Made by a program: the position numbers and the translations under genes. A stretch of DNA of 64,000 bases. Origin: Bondarzewia mesenterica. Its lineage: Eukaryota > Basidiomycota > Agaricomycetes > Russulales > Bondarzewiaceae. Positions 34,044 through 48,000 of this stretch are shown piece by piece. The stretch is taken from NCBI GenBank assembly GCA_004802705.1, contig SGPL01000031.1:50375-114374 (forward strand). Reading direction: 5' to 3'. The number at the start of each line of letters is the position of its first letter. The stretch's first letter is position 1. The notes under the pieces were generated by a model. It was given only the letters and a program-made list of their open reading frames with translations, was not told the origin of the DNA and searched no databases.

Positions 34044-35253
34044 ATGGCCTTGGGGAAACTCCTCACAGGAAAGAAAGTCGTACTGTCACTGTATAGGTCG
34101 GCATTGCGACAGGTGCGACTCCTTCCCAACAATTATCTTCGGTACAGTGCCTCCTTCTTGTTGTCCTTGATCAATGACGAGCATGCAACAGCCAATTCTG
34201 GCGACTCAAATTCTCGGATGATGCACGTACTATCTTGGGAACATGGGAGAGTGAAGAAATGAGATACCACAAGATCAAGCGAGTCAGGAAGGTATGTATC
34301 ATCCTATCCATCACGCACGGCCAATGTGTGTAAGTAATGCTGTCACAGGAAGTCAAAAAACTTCAACGCGCGAATGCAGGAGAACAAGAGTATCTCACTC
34401 ATATTTTAGATGTCGCGTATGGCCGAAAGGGCCCCCTGAAGTATGCCATTTTGAAGGTGAGCATGCTCTTTCAGCGTTGTTTTATCCCTTTCTCACTCTC
34501 ATTGTACAGCCTCTTCTCACTGATCCCACTGTTCCGTTACCGCCTCGTATCATTCCATCCGTGGAACGCTCCCGGCCTCCCGTTTTCTCTCGGGAGTTAA
34601 CTGCCTTGATCACATCGGATCATGCTCGCATTTCTGGCAAGGCATTGCCTTCGTCATATCTGACACGCCCACCCAATTTACCACCCCGAGCAGACCCCGA
34701 CTCGGAAGAGGCTCGCCTCTTCGGGCGTTACAGCAAGCGTCTTGAAGTCAATAAACGTAGGAGATTCTTCGCGAATCAATGGAGGACAGTAAAGCCACCT
34801 CTTGAAATCACGGTGAAACACGTTGGCGATAAGCGCGCTGCTTCCGAGTCGAGCGAGGTGGATGCTGTAACTCATGCTGGCGTCCGAGGCGTTGGTTTAC
34901 AAGGCGCAGGAATTTTCCAGGAGCTAAAAATGCTGGCCGGTCCTGTCGGACGGACTCCCCCTATGCCACGAAGGCAACGTCAGCTGCTCCAGAGTCTGAC
35001 TGGCGCGCCTGTCCATGACCCACCACCCCAACCTAGCGCTCCAACTCGATATCTTCGCAGGCGTTACAGGGAGCTCATGGGAAGGATCCCAATCTTAACG
35101 TACACGCCACCATCCAAAAAACCGTCGACGGATTCCGACGACAGTCAAAGGGGAAAGTATACGGTATCTTTCGATTCGAATGCCATTATAACACACGGTC
35201 GCACCTTTCCGCGCATTCCACAAGCCGATGCAATTGACATGGCATGGATATGA
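34044..35253 (+). CDS. LYR-motif (Complex1_LYR-type) protein, likely mitochondrial
   Basis: A 349-residue protein with four exons: 34044-34141, 34192-34291, 34349-34456, 34510-35253; phases agree throughout. The N terminus begins MALGKLLTGKKVVLSLYRSA and then RQVRLLPNNYLRQFWR, the LYR motif and following basic helices of proteins that usually bind the acyl carrier protein and serve mitochondrial Fe-S or complex assembly. The long C-terminal extension (about 240 residues, Pro/Arg-rich) is not part of the small LYR core and I do not recognise a domain in it. Convergent with SEC8, with only 118 bp between the stops. Confidence 0.75.
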
Positions 35254-35371
35254 TTCTAGGCAGGATAAACGGAGTGTCATTAAAAAAAAAATGAATGAAA
35301 GCAAAAACAATAGTTCCAAATCCACAGATGCGAAAGCGAATAAATAAAAGTCCAAATATGTAGTAAGCCCA

Positions 35372-38300
35372 CTATGATCTCTCGTATGCCTTCTCCTCCA
35401 ATTCCAGCCCGTGCAAGTCAATGACATACATGCTGTAGTTCCTATCCGTGGCCTGCGATGCCCCACTTTCTTGAGTCTGGTCGACACCGCACTGTAAGTC
35501 GAGCATGGTCTTGTACTCGTCGAAAGTGAACACCTGCTTCTGGCGGATGCCATCCAACATGTCCTATGCAGTTGAGAAGTCAGAGTCAGTATGAGCCAAC
35601 TCATACGGGAGTTACGCACTGCTGGGTTGAGAGAGAAAAGGGTATAATATTGTTTAGCTCGCTCGAACTCGGTGTCCTGCGAATCCCGCGCGATAGTTTT
35701 AATACACTGCTGCAATGCAAGCATGTTTCGGCTGATCTTTTTGATCCCAAGGACATTCGCAAAACACATTTTCCGAGCGTTGGAGATCAGCAAATCTTCC
35801 ATTAATAGACCAAGACCCTCGAAGACGAATCTAGAAAAGGAATCAGCGGCGTAAACCCCGTCAAATTAAACTTTACAAACTGTTGTTCCTTCGATGGAAG
35901 GGTAGAGGAGATGATGTCGTCGCACTCTCCAAGTTCAATGTTGAGATCGATGATGTGCGGATCAGGTTCGCCCACTTCTCGGAATATGTTATAATTGCCC
36001 TTTCAAGATCAATGATGTTCAATTTGATGACGCAGGAAGCACATCACAAGGAAAACTCACATGACGGAATGCCTGGTCTAGATAATGACCCACCCGACAC
36101 CTGATATCTACGCGGATGGTGTACAAAATTAGTTCCGCGAGTTGCTCGTAAGTCTTCAGCAATGCGTGGAAACGACTGAAAATAGGATGTCAGCGGAGGA
36201 TGCAGATGAAACGGATTGGGCATACAGGGCCATTTCCCGTGACAACGGTAGTTGCAATTGCTCATCTGCAGCGATAGGAAGAATAAAAGGTATGAGAGGA
36301 GTATATGGCGTCACTGCAGTGACAGTGTCCAGTTTCATAGGTGTCGTCGGTGATAAGCTTTCCTCTGGGACTGCCTTGAGTTGGTTAAGCGCAGCAGAGA
36401 ACCAGGCCTGTGCAATATATGTGTTTGGCTGCATATAATGATAGATCTATGGACGTACCACACTGTGGTAGAGATTGCCCAACGCGGACAAACTTCTCAG
36501 TGGAAGTATCAAGTCTTCCTTGCAGATGACTTTCTGTCCTAGCAATTCTGACTCGATATGTCCTTCCCGGCGACACAAATCGCGTCTCTTTGAGGCACTG
36601 TCATCCTGGATTCGGTTATCAGTAAAAATAATCATCAGTTGTCCGAATGACCCACAGATGCGTTATACAGCTCCGTCAGGCAAGGGATCAAATCAGAGTT
36701 TTGTGCCCATTGTGCAGCCAAGGCGACTTGAGGCACCACCTCCGTTTCTTCGGAATTAGGTGGTGTGACCAGAGCTTGAAAACGGTCGCTACAGCGCTGA
36801 TAAAATTGGATGACAACGGTGAGGATGAGTCTCGCATAGTTCTCGCGATGAAATGGTGTTGTGCGAAGCATCGCGCAAAGAGAATTGATCAAAGACATCA
36901 GATGGGTGCTGGCCTAAAATAAAGCATTATATGCTGAGCAAGCTGGGGAATTATCTACTACTGACGTTGACTAAAGGTTCCGGGGACAGCCATGTGGAGG
37001 CGGGGTCAGGTTGGAAGGCTTCCGGGCCTGTACAACACGTCAGGGACAATACAGATATCATAACGAAATAAACTCACCAGTGACGGCTTGATGGAATAAC
37101 AGTGATACCTTGTCCTCTAGCTGTGGCAGATAAACTTTGAGAACGAACTCGTCTAACACAGCACTTGATGCTCTCGCAGACTCCACTCCTGATGGCAAAA
37201 CCTCCGCAACGCGGTCCAAGAAGGCAAGCGTTGGCTGGAACAGCACGCTGACATGAAAAGCATCGGGCTTAATGAGCAAGCGATGGTGCTGGTCCATGCC
37301 AATGAGACGCTCATCTGTCCCGACAGTGGATAAGGTCGCTTGGACAGAGGAATCACTTGAACCCTGGACAAGCCCAGGAACCGTATCCTTCAGAACACGA
37401 TTGAGCTCATCTTCATGCTTGCGCAATGTTTTGTTGGAGAGTTTGGGATCTGTGTCCGCAAAGCGAAATACATTCTAAATTTTGAACCGGGGTTATCAAT
37501 GCCACGCAACAATTTCAATCAAGGAATGATTCACCTTAGTTCTGTCTCTGGTGAACCGCCCCTCGCGTAAAACATCGTTGATGGAGGATATTGGATTTCG
37601 TCCAGAAATAGCGCCTTGATCTTCATCCGTCAAGTAGTCATTCAATAGTGTCCGTACCTAGAGCTATGATTAGGAAAGGGCGCCATCGGGACATCTTTCC
37701 ACATACCTCTGTCTGTACGGGCATCCATACATCAGCCAAGGGAAACAGTGTTGCTAGTTTTGTCCAGGAAGAATCCTTGAAATCTCGTCGCTAGATGATA
37801 TAACGATCGGGTCAGACATTGAAAGCTTGTTGTCTTTGTACGCAAAACAACATGTCCGTTAAATGCACCGCAGAGGATATCAACTTACCGATCCAATACG
37901 GTTCGCAACCTCATAGACTACTCTTAAACCCTGCGTAACGGCATTCAACTTCGAGTATAGTGTCCAAAACAAGTCTCGCAAGATTTCATGGTCGACATGT
38001 TTTGAGGATGACTCGAGGGCTGTAAGTCTCAACCTCAGCGCACTCATCACCGGACCCTTCACTGCCCCACGAGTAGAAGCGAGCACCGCTCCTGCAAAAT
38101 TAGCGCCCAAGCCGCCAGACACTGCCGGATTTGACGCAATGATGTACGTTGAATGTAGCTTCGCAGTTGAACCCGCGTTGCTATTGACCAGTAACGACGT
38201 GCGCCGGCCATACTCAGCACGCTCGCCGACCTCGTCAATCGTGCTCTCGATGAGGGCAAACATCTCACCCGGCAGGCGTTGGGCAACAACATCAAGAGCA

Positions 38301-40340
38301 CTGCCCAGTTTCCCGAGAACCGCAAGAGACTCGAGCAGCGTCTCGATGTACGTGAACGAATCCGTCTCGGGATTTCTGTTCTGCGCCTGGGGATTACTGC
38401 CACCAACGATGCTGTTCGCCAGATTTGTTAGGGAAGACATGGTTGATGTGCCATTCCCGTTGTTCAGGTTGGAGCCGGACGCACTCAGAGTTAGGCCTGC
38501 AGGAGAGAAAGGCGTGCTGTGACGGAAGCTAGACTCGTCAACATCGTCGGGTGGATCGTTTGGCCGGAGCGCTAGGTCATGAAGATAACGAGACAAGCGT
38601 GATGATCGAGAGGGATGTGGTGCGGGAGTCTCTGGTGACGTCGGGGTTGAGGGTGCTTGTAGAATGTCATGATAGGGGAAGGTTTCGTCTTCAAATTCGA
38701 CTTTAGGGACTGAAATGAAAATATCAGCCTATGTGGAGATGAAAAATTAGAAGGGGTCGTACGGAATTGTTGGTTAGCAGTATACGCTGCCCATCGAGTT
38801 TCGCACCAAAAAGATTTCAGGTACAGATGACTGTGCAGCTCATCTATGAGAATTTCGCGCAAGGCCTATCATATCCTAAGACATGAGGATCTTCAGTAGA
38901 AGGCAACTACGACGACTGACTGTTTCTTGTCCATTCAGGTAGCTCCGTAGGTCAGCAACCGCCCCAATATCAAGCATATCCTGATTGTTGATCATTTTTA
39001 GGCTGCGAACCAGAAGCACGGAGGCCTGGAGAAGTCGTTTTTCAGACATGAGACTTTCTAGCACATCGGGAACTAGCTTTAAATGCTCGCTAGGGTGGAA
39101 TGTTAAAGTAGGCAGTCATGTTCAAGCGATGAAAAACGTACATTTGGTCCAAGAGACGGAGCATCTCTTCCAGAGTCTGGCCCCTTGTCCACATTTGCAC
39201 TAGGTCTGCTCGTTTATTGCCCAAGGCCTCTTTGGCTTCCAGAAGGGCCGATCGAGCTCCTTTGATCTGCGTCTGAGTAGACCCTAGATGATTCAGTAGA
39301 GACGCATGATGAGGGAGGGAGGCAGCGAAGGCTTGATAGTGTTCTATAATATGGACAGACGAAAACCAGAACGTCAGACAATGGTGAATTTGTACAATCT
39401 AGTGCACATAATGCACATACTGTCAACAGATCCCTTCAAGGCTTTCGACAGCATGTCCTTAGTGCGACGAAAAGAATCTATATCTCTGCCTGAAGATGAT
39501 TCGTCTAGGAGTTGCATGGCGAGATCAACAGGGTTGAACTAGAATGAGTACATTAGACTGTATATGGCGGCATTGGACACTGCTCTTACCTCTGAATCGA
39601 TGACAAACTCCCATTCATCCTTGATCTGTCCCAGAATAGCTGAAAAAAGTGTGTTAAATGTCCCTTGTAGCGCCTGTGCTGATTACCGATGATGATTGTT
39701 GCAACTTACCGTCAATATCTCCTGCTTTCGCCTTACCATTCATCCGTCTCCCTGGAACCTTCTCCTTTATCCTCATTTGCCTCTGTCGCTCAGCTTCAAC
39801 CTCTCTCTGTCGCTCTCTCTCATACTCATCATCGAAACTATCCAAGGTCTTCTTGCGGGTACCCGCACTTTGAAACGCGGACATGACCGCGGCTAAAGAG
39901 GTTGGTGAAACTTCGGATTCTTCTGTGCCAACCGTTCCCGAACGCGTAAGTTTCTTCGACCGAGTGGAGGCCGTCGTGCTCGCGCTGCCATTACGCGCCC
40001 TGTACGGGTTGGGTAATGATGCATCTGATCGCGTCGTACCCATGCTGTCTTTTCGATCCCTCAATGTCCCTGTAAGTGGTGAAGTAGAAACATATTCCGA
40101 GAAAGATTGGTCTAATACTGGACGGTTTCTAAGCTCCGATCTTTGAGGACGTGAAGGGCCGCCAGGAGAACCTCCAGAGGAGATCATAGAGCTGTTGCTG
40201 GGCGTAGATGGGCGGGCAAGGGCTCGGTTGATTTGGAGAGGTTTTGTGCTGGAGGAGTACGATGAATTATCGATGCCATTTATTGCAGGAGAACGCGGCC
40301 GCCTCGAAGGAGTGGTTGGGAAAGGATTGGCTCGAGACAT
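35372..40340 (-). CDS. SEC8: Exocyst complex component SEC8
   Basis: A subunit of the exocyst, which tethers secretory vesicles to the plasma membrane at growing tips. The start is taken at ATG 40340 (MSRANPFPTTPSRRPRSP). A disordered Ser-rich N terminus is followed by the conserved Sec8 N-terminal helices (ILGQIKDEWEFVID, FNPVDLAMQLLD, FRRTKDMLSKALKGS, HYQAFAASLPHH, IKGARSALLEAKEALG, LKLVPDVLESLMSEKRLLQA, ALREILIDELHSHLYLK). A long helical body continues to TYIETLLESLAVLGKL, DLFWTLYSKLNAV and the C-terminal MYVIDLHGLELEEKAYERS. Roughly fifteen or more exons with short introns. No clear frame damage was noticed. It shares a 235-bp divergent promoter with the lipid-droplet hydrolase gene. Confidence 0.88.
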
Positions 40341-40502
40341 GCAAGTCAAAGCAGCAGCGAGGATGAGGGAAGTTTCAACCCCGTAACAAGGCTCAGTAAC
40401 AAATGCGCCACCCAACAGCTTCCGCGTTTCCTTAAGCGGTACTTGGCTTTGTAGCCACGAAGGCTTGTTTACTTATGAACTCACTACCCCGCTCTAGACG
40501 GC

Positions 40503-40510
40503 TATATAAG
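40503..40510 (+). promoter_or_regulatory. TATA-like box of the lipid-droplet hydrolase gene
   Basis: TATATAAG, 66-73 nt upstream of ATG 40576, in the short divergent region between SEC8 and this gene. Confidence 0.5.
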
Positions 40511-40575
40511 GCTTCACCCGCATCACTAGTCTTGTAACTAGTAGTGCCTCTCCTCACGGTAGTACGCGGTGCACC

Positions 40576-41747
40576 ATGTCTCATCTTGTGTCTCTTCCGC
40601 CCTTTTTGCAACCCTCAGGCCTTTCTCACCACAATAAAAACGTTGTATATCATCATTCAACCTATCAGCACAGAAATTCTCTAGGAAGGGCTCACACTAT
40701 CTGGTGGCCGTGCTGCGTGGACGCGCAGGCTACACCGAAGTCTATTCTGCTTTTCATTCCTGGTTAGTTTTGAGTTCCTGAGAAGTGTGCACTGAGAGAT
40801 CTGCTAGAGCCTCTCATTCATGCTTCTGAACCAGGCAATCCAGGACTTCTGGGATTCTACATACCCTTCCTGTCCGCCATATGGGAAGAGTCCGGCTCTT
40901 CCACACTCGCGATCCTAGCCCATTCTCACGTTGATCATACCCCTGGCTTTGAACCGATCGAGGAACGAAGAGGTACTTTGAAGATTGGACTGGTAGCTCA
41001 GCTTGAGAATATCATCGAAGTTTTGGAATCCATAAGAACCACTTACGGCGCGGGCACCAAAGTTCTGCTCGTTGGGCACAGCGTGGGCTCATGGCTTGCT
41101 TTACAAGCTCTGAAGGCAAGGCCCAATGATGTATTCGGTGTATTTTTGCTCTTCCCAACCATATGCAATATTGCAAGTACTCCAAACGGTCGCCGTCTTA
41201 GTGTGAGGTTATCCCAGCCCATTACTTCAATATACAATACCGACCCATTATTTTCACACAGTGGCTCTTCCGACCTCCGTTTCCGAGGCTTGTGTCCCAT
41301 GCTTCAATCATTGTGCGGCATCTCCCCTACCGTATTCTTTCTTTGCTTTTCTCCTCCTGGCCACAAGATCAGATTCATGTTCTCCAAACGCTGCTGAGGT
41401 CTCCTTCAGCTATTTGGGCCGCGCTTACCATGGCCCACGATGAAATGATCACTATCAATGAGCCGGACGTGGTCTCATTGAAAGAGCATCATGAGCGACT
41501 TTGCTTCTACTTTGCTGAGGAAGATGCTTGGGTTGGCGAGCAGCGGGACGTTGTCTTGAAAGCTCTCCTAGATACCCCCTCAGAAGTCAAGGTGGTCCAC
41601 GGTCATAGGGATATTCCGCACGCATTTTGCATAAGTGAGTTTCCTTCTTGCCTGTTATGACTGAGCGCGCTGATGCGCCTTTGAGACCATGGGGCGGAAT
41701 TAGCATCGCAGTGCCTTGACTGGATGCGTTCTGGGACCTTTCTGTAG
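40576..41747 (+). CDS. Lipid-droplet-associated hydrolase (LDAH family)
   Basis: An alpha/beta hydrolase of the LDAH/DUF2305 family found on lipid droplets, with a proposed role in lipid turnover. Motifs: LLFIPGNPGLLGFYIPFLSA (oxyanion region, split by an intron after the first G), AHSHVDHTPG, the nucleophile elbow GHSVGSW, and a C-terminal FYFAEEDAWV and HGHRDIPHAFCI (acid and His). The intron after NGRRLS uses the GTGAGG donor and joins to WLFRPPFPRLVSHASI; the stop is TAG at 41745. No disruption seen. Confidence 0.87.
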
Positions 41748-42039
41748 TTAGCATTATTATATCTGTCAGGCCGCGCCTGCGAGGAAGAGTGCATCTTTGA
41801 GGGCAGGCACTTGTAATACAATCGAGTACATGATCAAGCAGTTTTGTTCACCCACAGTGGTAGCTATTACAGACGTAATGGACATCGAGTCAGCGATTAT
41901 TGCGGACGGTCCGGCGACCGCGACGGGGACCTAGTTGTGGACGCGCATGTAAAGTTGTAAACTTAACGACAAGATCCACACCATCTCAGAGTCCAGACGC
42001 GTTGCAACAAATGCTCTTTGCGCGTTTTTTTCCACCATT
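41748..42039. promoter_or_regulatory. Promoter region of the chromatin remodeller gene
   Basis: About 290 bp between two plus-strand genes. No canonical TATA box close to ATG 42040. The sequence ccgcgacggggac lies near 41918. Nothing else recognised. Confidence 0.3.
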
Positions 42040-45000
42040 ATGTCTGACACAAAACCGGACGCTGTAAAACTTCCCACTTCCCCAAATTCACCGCCAGTCA
42101 TTGACTTGACAGGATCTCAGTCTGTCGAGCTTCTCAGTCCTCTTTCATCTGACAAACCTCTCAGTCCTCTTTCTGAGCCTTACAGTATTCTCATCAGTCC
42201 TCTTTCATCTGATAAACCTCTCAGTCCTCTTTCATCTAACAAACCTCTCAGTCCTCTTTCTGAGCCTTACAGTATTCTCATCAGTCCTCTTTCATCTGAT
42301 AAACCTCTCAGTCCTCTTTCGTCTGACAAACCTCTGAGTTCGATTCAATCCAGCCCTGCCGCTTTCAAGCCTTCACCATCTTCTGCGCAGGCAGTATCAA
42401 CATCATCCAAAGTGTACGTTGAGGTCGCGTCACTAGGCCCTGCAGACCGTGATAAATACGAGAACCTCGCTGAGCGCGACTTGCCTTCGGACGACGAATT
42501 TTACATGTTCACGCCCCAGTCGGTTGTAGGCGAGTATCGGCAAGGCTCCCATTTGTGGTATTTTGCACAGGGCAAAGACGATATAGTGCGTAAGGTACGC
42601 GTTTTGCTTTCTCAGAACAAGTTTTGCCGCGTTTGACAGCTACCGCAGTTCAAAGCCACAGATTTTGCTAAGAAATATCCCGCTCTTGCCGAAGATTTCA
42701 GTGAGTAATTATGCCATCGTTAATCACTCGTTCGGGAATCTTTCCTGAGCATGTTCTTTTGCTGATATAACTTAACTTGTCAACTCATGCAGAACGCAAG
42801 AAGATGAATGGGCAACTGCCATCTTTTGACCCTAATGGAGCCAACGTGCATCCTAGATCTCGCGTCAAGCTTATGATCAATATACCTGGGCTTCAAAACA
42901 GAGCCGAGCGTCGAGCTCTATCTGCAACTTCCTCAACGGATAATCTGGACGATGGGGAGGAATGGGATAACGAGATAGCTGAGGGAAGTAATCGTGGCAC
43001 TGAGGACGAAGATGAGGATGAGAGCACGGATGAGGAGGACGAGGAAGGGAGTGATTTCGCCATGAGTAGGCCCCCTCACCGCAGGACCACAAGGACCGCT
43101 GCCGTTGCCGCCAATAAGCGACTCAAGCATTCGCATCGAAATTTGCCCTTCAGCCCAAAGAAGACGCGATCGATAGGGAAAGTCATTATTGTGGACTCGG
43201 ACGACGATGGTGACGAGAGTCCGATCAAGGTTGCTCAAGCAACGCGTCGCTCTACCAGGGTTCGAACGAGTAAGCGGAAGAACCTTGCGGATGACGACTT
43301 CGAGGATGGTGGCTCTAATGGTGATAGCTCCGAGTACGATGCAGGCTCCCCAAGGCCTGGTAAAGGCAAAGCTGGCAAACCGAAACGGGCCGTGCGCGGA
43401 AAGGGAGCCCGTCCCGCCTATGGTAATTTTCGTTCGGTTGCAGATTTGGATTACGATCCCGTGGAGGATGAGAGTACAATCGCACTTCGCACGCATAGAG
43501 ATGTATGCGAAAAGTGTCAGCGTAAGCCGACACATGTTCTCATGAAGGCGGCCAGGCAACGGGCCAACAAGGGGAAGGCCGTTAAGAAGAAGAAGACGAC
43601 GAATGAAGACGAAGATGACGAAGATGACGAAGATGATGAGGAAAAGTTGACAGCTTTAGGTGGTTGGGTGAGATGGTACGTTGATATCGCAACATTTTCC
43701 TGTCACAACGAACTTACGTTCACATATCACTGTTGATTTAGTCTTAAATGTCCCTTGTCCGCTCATTGGCGTTGCCTCGCGAGCACCCAGCGGGATGAGA
43801 TTCTTAGGGCAGCGCTGGAGCGCGATCGTGCTAAATGGCGCGCTACGCAAGCATCATCCGAAGACCGACCCATTAATGGTGAGGAAGACGAAACGCCAAA
43901 AGCTTCCGAACCGAAGAAGCGTGCAGGTCTTGATGCATACCAAACAACCGAATTCATATGCGCGATGTGCATGAAAGGCGGTGTTTGCATGGGATGCATG
44001 GAGGTTGCACTAGAGCCTGAGGTCCCTCCACGAGAGAAGCGCGCCGATGACCTCGCCACCGACTCCACCGTCAATCCGAAGGACATTTCCCACACGGTCT
44101 CTGATCAGGATGGAGACATCGAGATGGCTGATGGTACTCGGAAGCCTCCCGATTCGTCTCTCGTTGACCATTTGAACGATGCCCCTTGGCGGGAACTTAT
44201 GTTCCGTTGCGGACTATGCAAACGCCTTGCTCATTATGCCCACCTCCCCAATCCCTTTATTGCTGCTATTGATGACAAAAATATCCTGGATCGAGCAGAT
44301 ATTGCCGATTACTATCAGCACCAGAATCATTGGTTGTGCGCCGATTGCGTATCCTATGTTTACGAGCTCGATAAAATTCTAGCTTGGCGACCTTTCCCCC
44401 CGAATGCGTTAGAACCCCCGCGTCGCGCAGGCGAGGTTCCCAACTACAAATCCCCTCTTCCTCGAGAATATCTCGTGAAATGGCAAGATCGAAGCTATCG
44501 GCGTACGCAGTGGGTTCCTCATGGGTGGCTTGCCGCTACGCACGGCGCAAAGTTGAAGAACTTCTTGACTAGTGGACCTAAGGTCGAGTTGCTGAAGGAG
44601 GCTGTTCAGGAGGACGCGGTTGCTAACGCGGTCGCCGAGGGAGGCATTGGCGTTCAAGAACAGTCAAGAGAACCATCCGTCAAAGACGATGTTAGGCCTA
44701 CGTCCGGAATTTTGTACTCGGGTGCTCTCCCCGACGCGGAGCGAAGAATACCGCCTCCGTGGAAGACTGTCGACCGCGTCCTAGATGTCTTGATGTGGCA
44801 CCCAAACAAGACTAGGAATACCTCGAAGAAGGGCAAAGCAACCAAGCAAACATCGATCCACAGAGGAGGCAGCGATGATGACGAACGTGAAGAGGTTGAT
44901 CCGCAGGTCCTTGCGCGGGCGCAAAGGGGCGAAGAGCCTGGAGCGGATTGGACAGAGACTTTGGATAAGTTCGAACGGCGAGTACACTTCTTGAGGAACG

Positions 45001-48000
45001 GAGACATTGGGAGTGTTGCATGGGCATTGATAAAGTGGGACGACTTGGGCTATGACGAAGGTCTGTGTTGTCCTCGAAAGCCAACCGTGAGTGTGATAAC
45101 TGACCATTTGGCTACCAGCGACTTGGGATTATCCTCCTGATGTCGGAGAGCCTGGCTACGAAGCTTTTGAGAACGCCTTCACTCGCCTGGTAGACTCCCG
45201 ACGCGTCACCGTGAAATTGCGGTCAAGGGCTGCGTATAAGGATTTCGATGATCGAAAGAAAGACGGTTATGCAGCTTACCGTCTGAAAGAAGGGCAGCAG
45301 CCGAATCTCGGACAGAGCGATAAGTTCGAGCTCATGCCTTTCCAGGTAAGAGCTTCACGTTATTTCCTACATAGATCCTTCTTTTAAAATTTCCCTGAAG
45401 ATAGACGGTTTTAATTGGCTTTGCGATAATTGGTTTAATCATCAACCAAGCATTCTGGCCGATGAGATGGGCTTAGTACGTCGTTGCATTCTTGGAGCGA
45501 AGAAATATGGCTGATTGCCATCTGCAGGGCAAAACCGTCCAGATATCGGCATTTGTAGGCAACATCATCAAGAAATGGAAGGCCTTCCCTGTCCTCGTCA
45601 TTGTACCCAATTCGACTATCACCAATTGGGTTCGCGAATTGGCTCGATGGGCACCCGCTCTCCGTGTAGTGCCATTCTACGGCGAAGCCAAAGCTCGTGA
45701 AATCATCAAGCGGTACGAACTCAGACATTCGCACGTCGATTCTGGAACCACAGGCGCGAAATTCCATGTGCTTGTCACCACATATGACAATGTCACTAAC
45801 CAAAAAGATTTTACACCCGTGTTCAAGAGTGTTCCCCGATGGGAAGTCCTGATCGTGGATGAAGGACAGAGGCGTGAGTAATGGTCGCGTTTTCACCGTG
45901 TTGAGGTTTCTTAATCCGTATACATGCAGTGAAGAACGACAATAGCCTTTTGTTCAAGAAGTTGAATGAGCTGACTATCGCACATCGCATCATCATGACC
46001 GGTGTACGTCTGTGTGCCTCTCTGTCTCTTTACTTGATGTTCACAAATGCACCAGACTCCTCTGAATAATAACATTCGTGAACTCTTCAACCTGATGAAC
46101 TTTTTGGACGCCGACCAATGGAATGACTTGGAAAAACTTGAGAAGGAGCACGAGGAACTCACTGAAGAGCTTGTCAAGCAGCTGCATGAACGCCTACGGC
46201 CTTACTTTTTGCGTCGCGTTAAGGCTGAGGTCCTTCAACTACCTCCTAAGGTCGGTCGTCTAACTCTTCCATGCCTTCGACATCAATTGAAAGGCATATA
46301 TGCAGAATGAGGTCATTGTCCCGGTATCAATGACTCCTCTGCAAAAAGAGGTCTACAAGTCCATATTGAGTACGTTGACAGTTTTCTCATCATATTATGA
46401 CGATTTTCACTTTGCTACAGGTAAGAACGTCAGCGTCTTAAGGACTTTGACTCAGTCTTTGGGGAATGCAAAGACTAGATCATCATCATCCGCAAGCAAG
46501 ACGAATATGAACAACATACTTATGGAGCTACGCAAGTGAGAGATTAAGTTTCTTAGAAAGTTCATGTTACTGAGGTCTGCTCGAAGATGTATCCAACATC
46601 CATATCTTGTGTCGGACCAGATCGAGCCTAAAGGTCTCAGCGACCAAGAGGCGCATGAGAAATTGGTGGCAGCTAGCGCAAAGTTACGCTTGCTGAGGAC
46701 GTTATTACCCAAACTCAAAGCGCGCGGTCATCGCGTCTTGCTCTTTAGCCAGGTACGTTGTGTTTTTCGGTTTCATTATTCTTTCTGGTGACAATTATAG
46801 TGCAGTTCGTCATAGCACTAAATATCGTTGAGGACTTCCTCTTGGGCGAGGGTTTCAAGTACCTGCGTTTGGTAAGCTGCCTGCCTTGACCGACCCTGAC
46901 ATGACAATGTTCTGAGCCTCTGTGATCAGGATGGTAATACCAAACAATCAGATCGTCAGAAGGGAATGGACGAGTTCAATCGACCGGGTTCCGATGTCTT
47001 CATCTATCTACTTACGACACGCGCTGGTGGTGTTGGCATCAATCTCGGGACTGCTGACACTGTTATTATTTTTGATCCTGACTTCAATCCGCACCAAGTG
47101 AGTTCGATCACAGCATTTATTGGATAAAATCTACTGACAGAGTTTGTAGGATCTTCAAGTATGTTAACAGAACTGCATGATTGCTTGCAAACTAATCCTG
47201 TTTCCAGGCCATCGCTCGTTCGCATCGATATGGACAAACTAAGCCATGCCTTGTCTTCAAACTAATGGGCAAGGACACAGCTGAAGGTCAGTCTCCGGAT
47301 TCCTTTCCCTCCCTACCAAATGCTCAATTGTGTTTTACAGAGCGTATCATGCAGACAGGCAAGAAAAAGCTTGTGTTGGACCATGTCATCGTGCAGAAGA
47401 TGGATGATAATGAGGCTGGTGAAAATGTTACATCCATCCTTACCCATGGTGCTCGGGCATTGTTCGAGGAAGAGGACCACAGCGCTCGCGATATCGTTTG
47501 TCAGTCTTGCGAATGGCCTCCAAAGTCTTGTCTATTGACGTATAAGGTACAGACGCCGATCACGACGTCGATAGCCTCATTGAGAAGACTGAGCAAGAAG
47601 GTGACCAGGAAGAGGTCAAGAGTACTGGGATGACTTTCGCATTCGCCAAAGTCTGGGCTACTGATAAGGAAGGGCTGGAAGAGATGCCAGAAGAGTCTCC
47701 GGAAACAGATGAGGCAGCCGATTCCTGGGCGCAGACATTGCAGCGCATAGCTAGCGAACGTGAAAAAGCTCGAGCACAGGAAGTCACTGGACGTGGCGTT
47801 CGTCGAAAAGCTGCTGCGGCCGCCAACTTCAAACCCCAGGTAGTGGCGACCATTGAACTAATCCGAGCGGCTTATGTTGACTTCAGGACTCTTTTTTCTT
47901 TGATATAGCAGAACCTATTTTTGGATGATACGCCCACGAAGGATAAGGACAAGGCGAAGAAGAATTTCAAGTCCAAAAAGAATTTCAAGTCCAAGTCGCT

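Noticed and set aside
34029..34262. Plus-strand frame of 77 codons read through the first LYR-gene intron
   Set aside because: It contains the true start region but reads into a GT-AG intron; the spliced version gives the conserved RQFWRLKF sequence.
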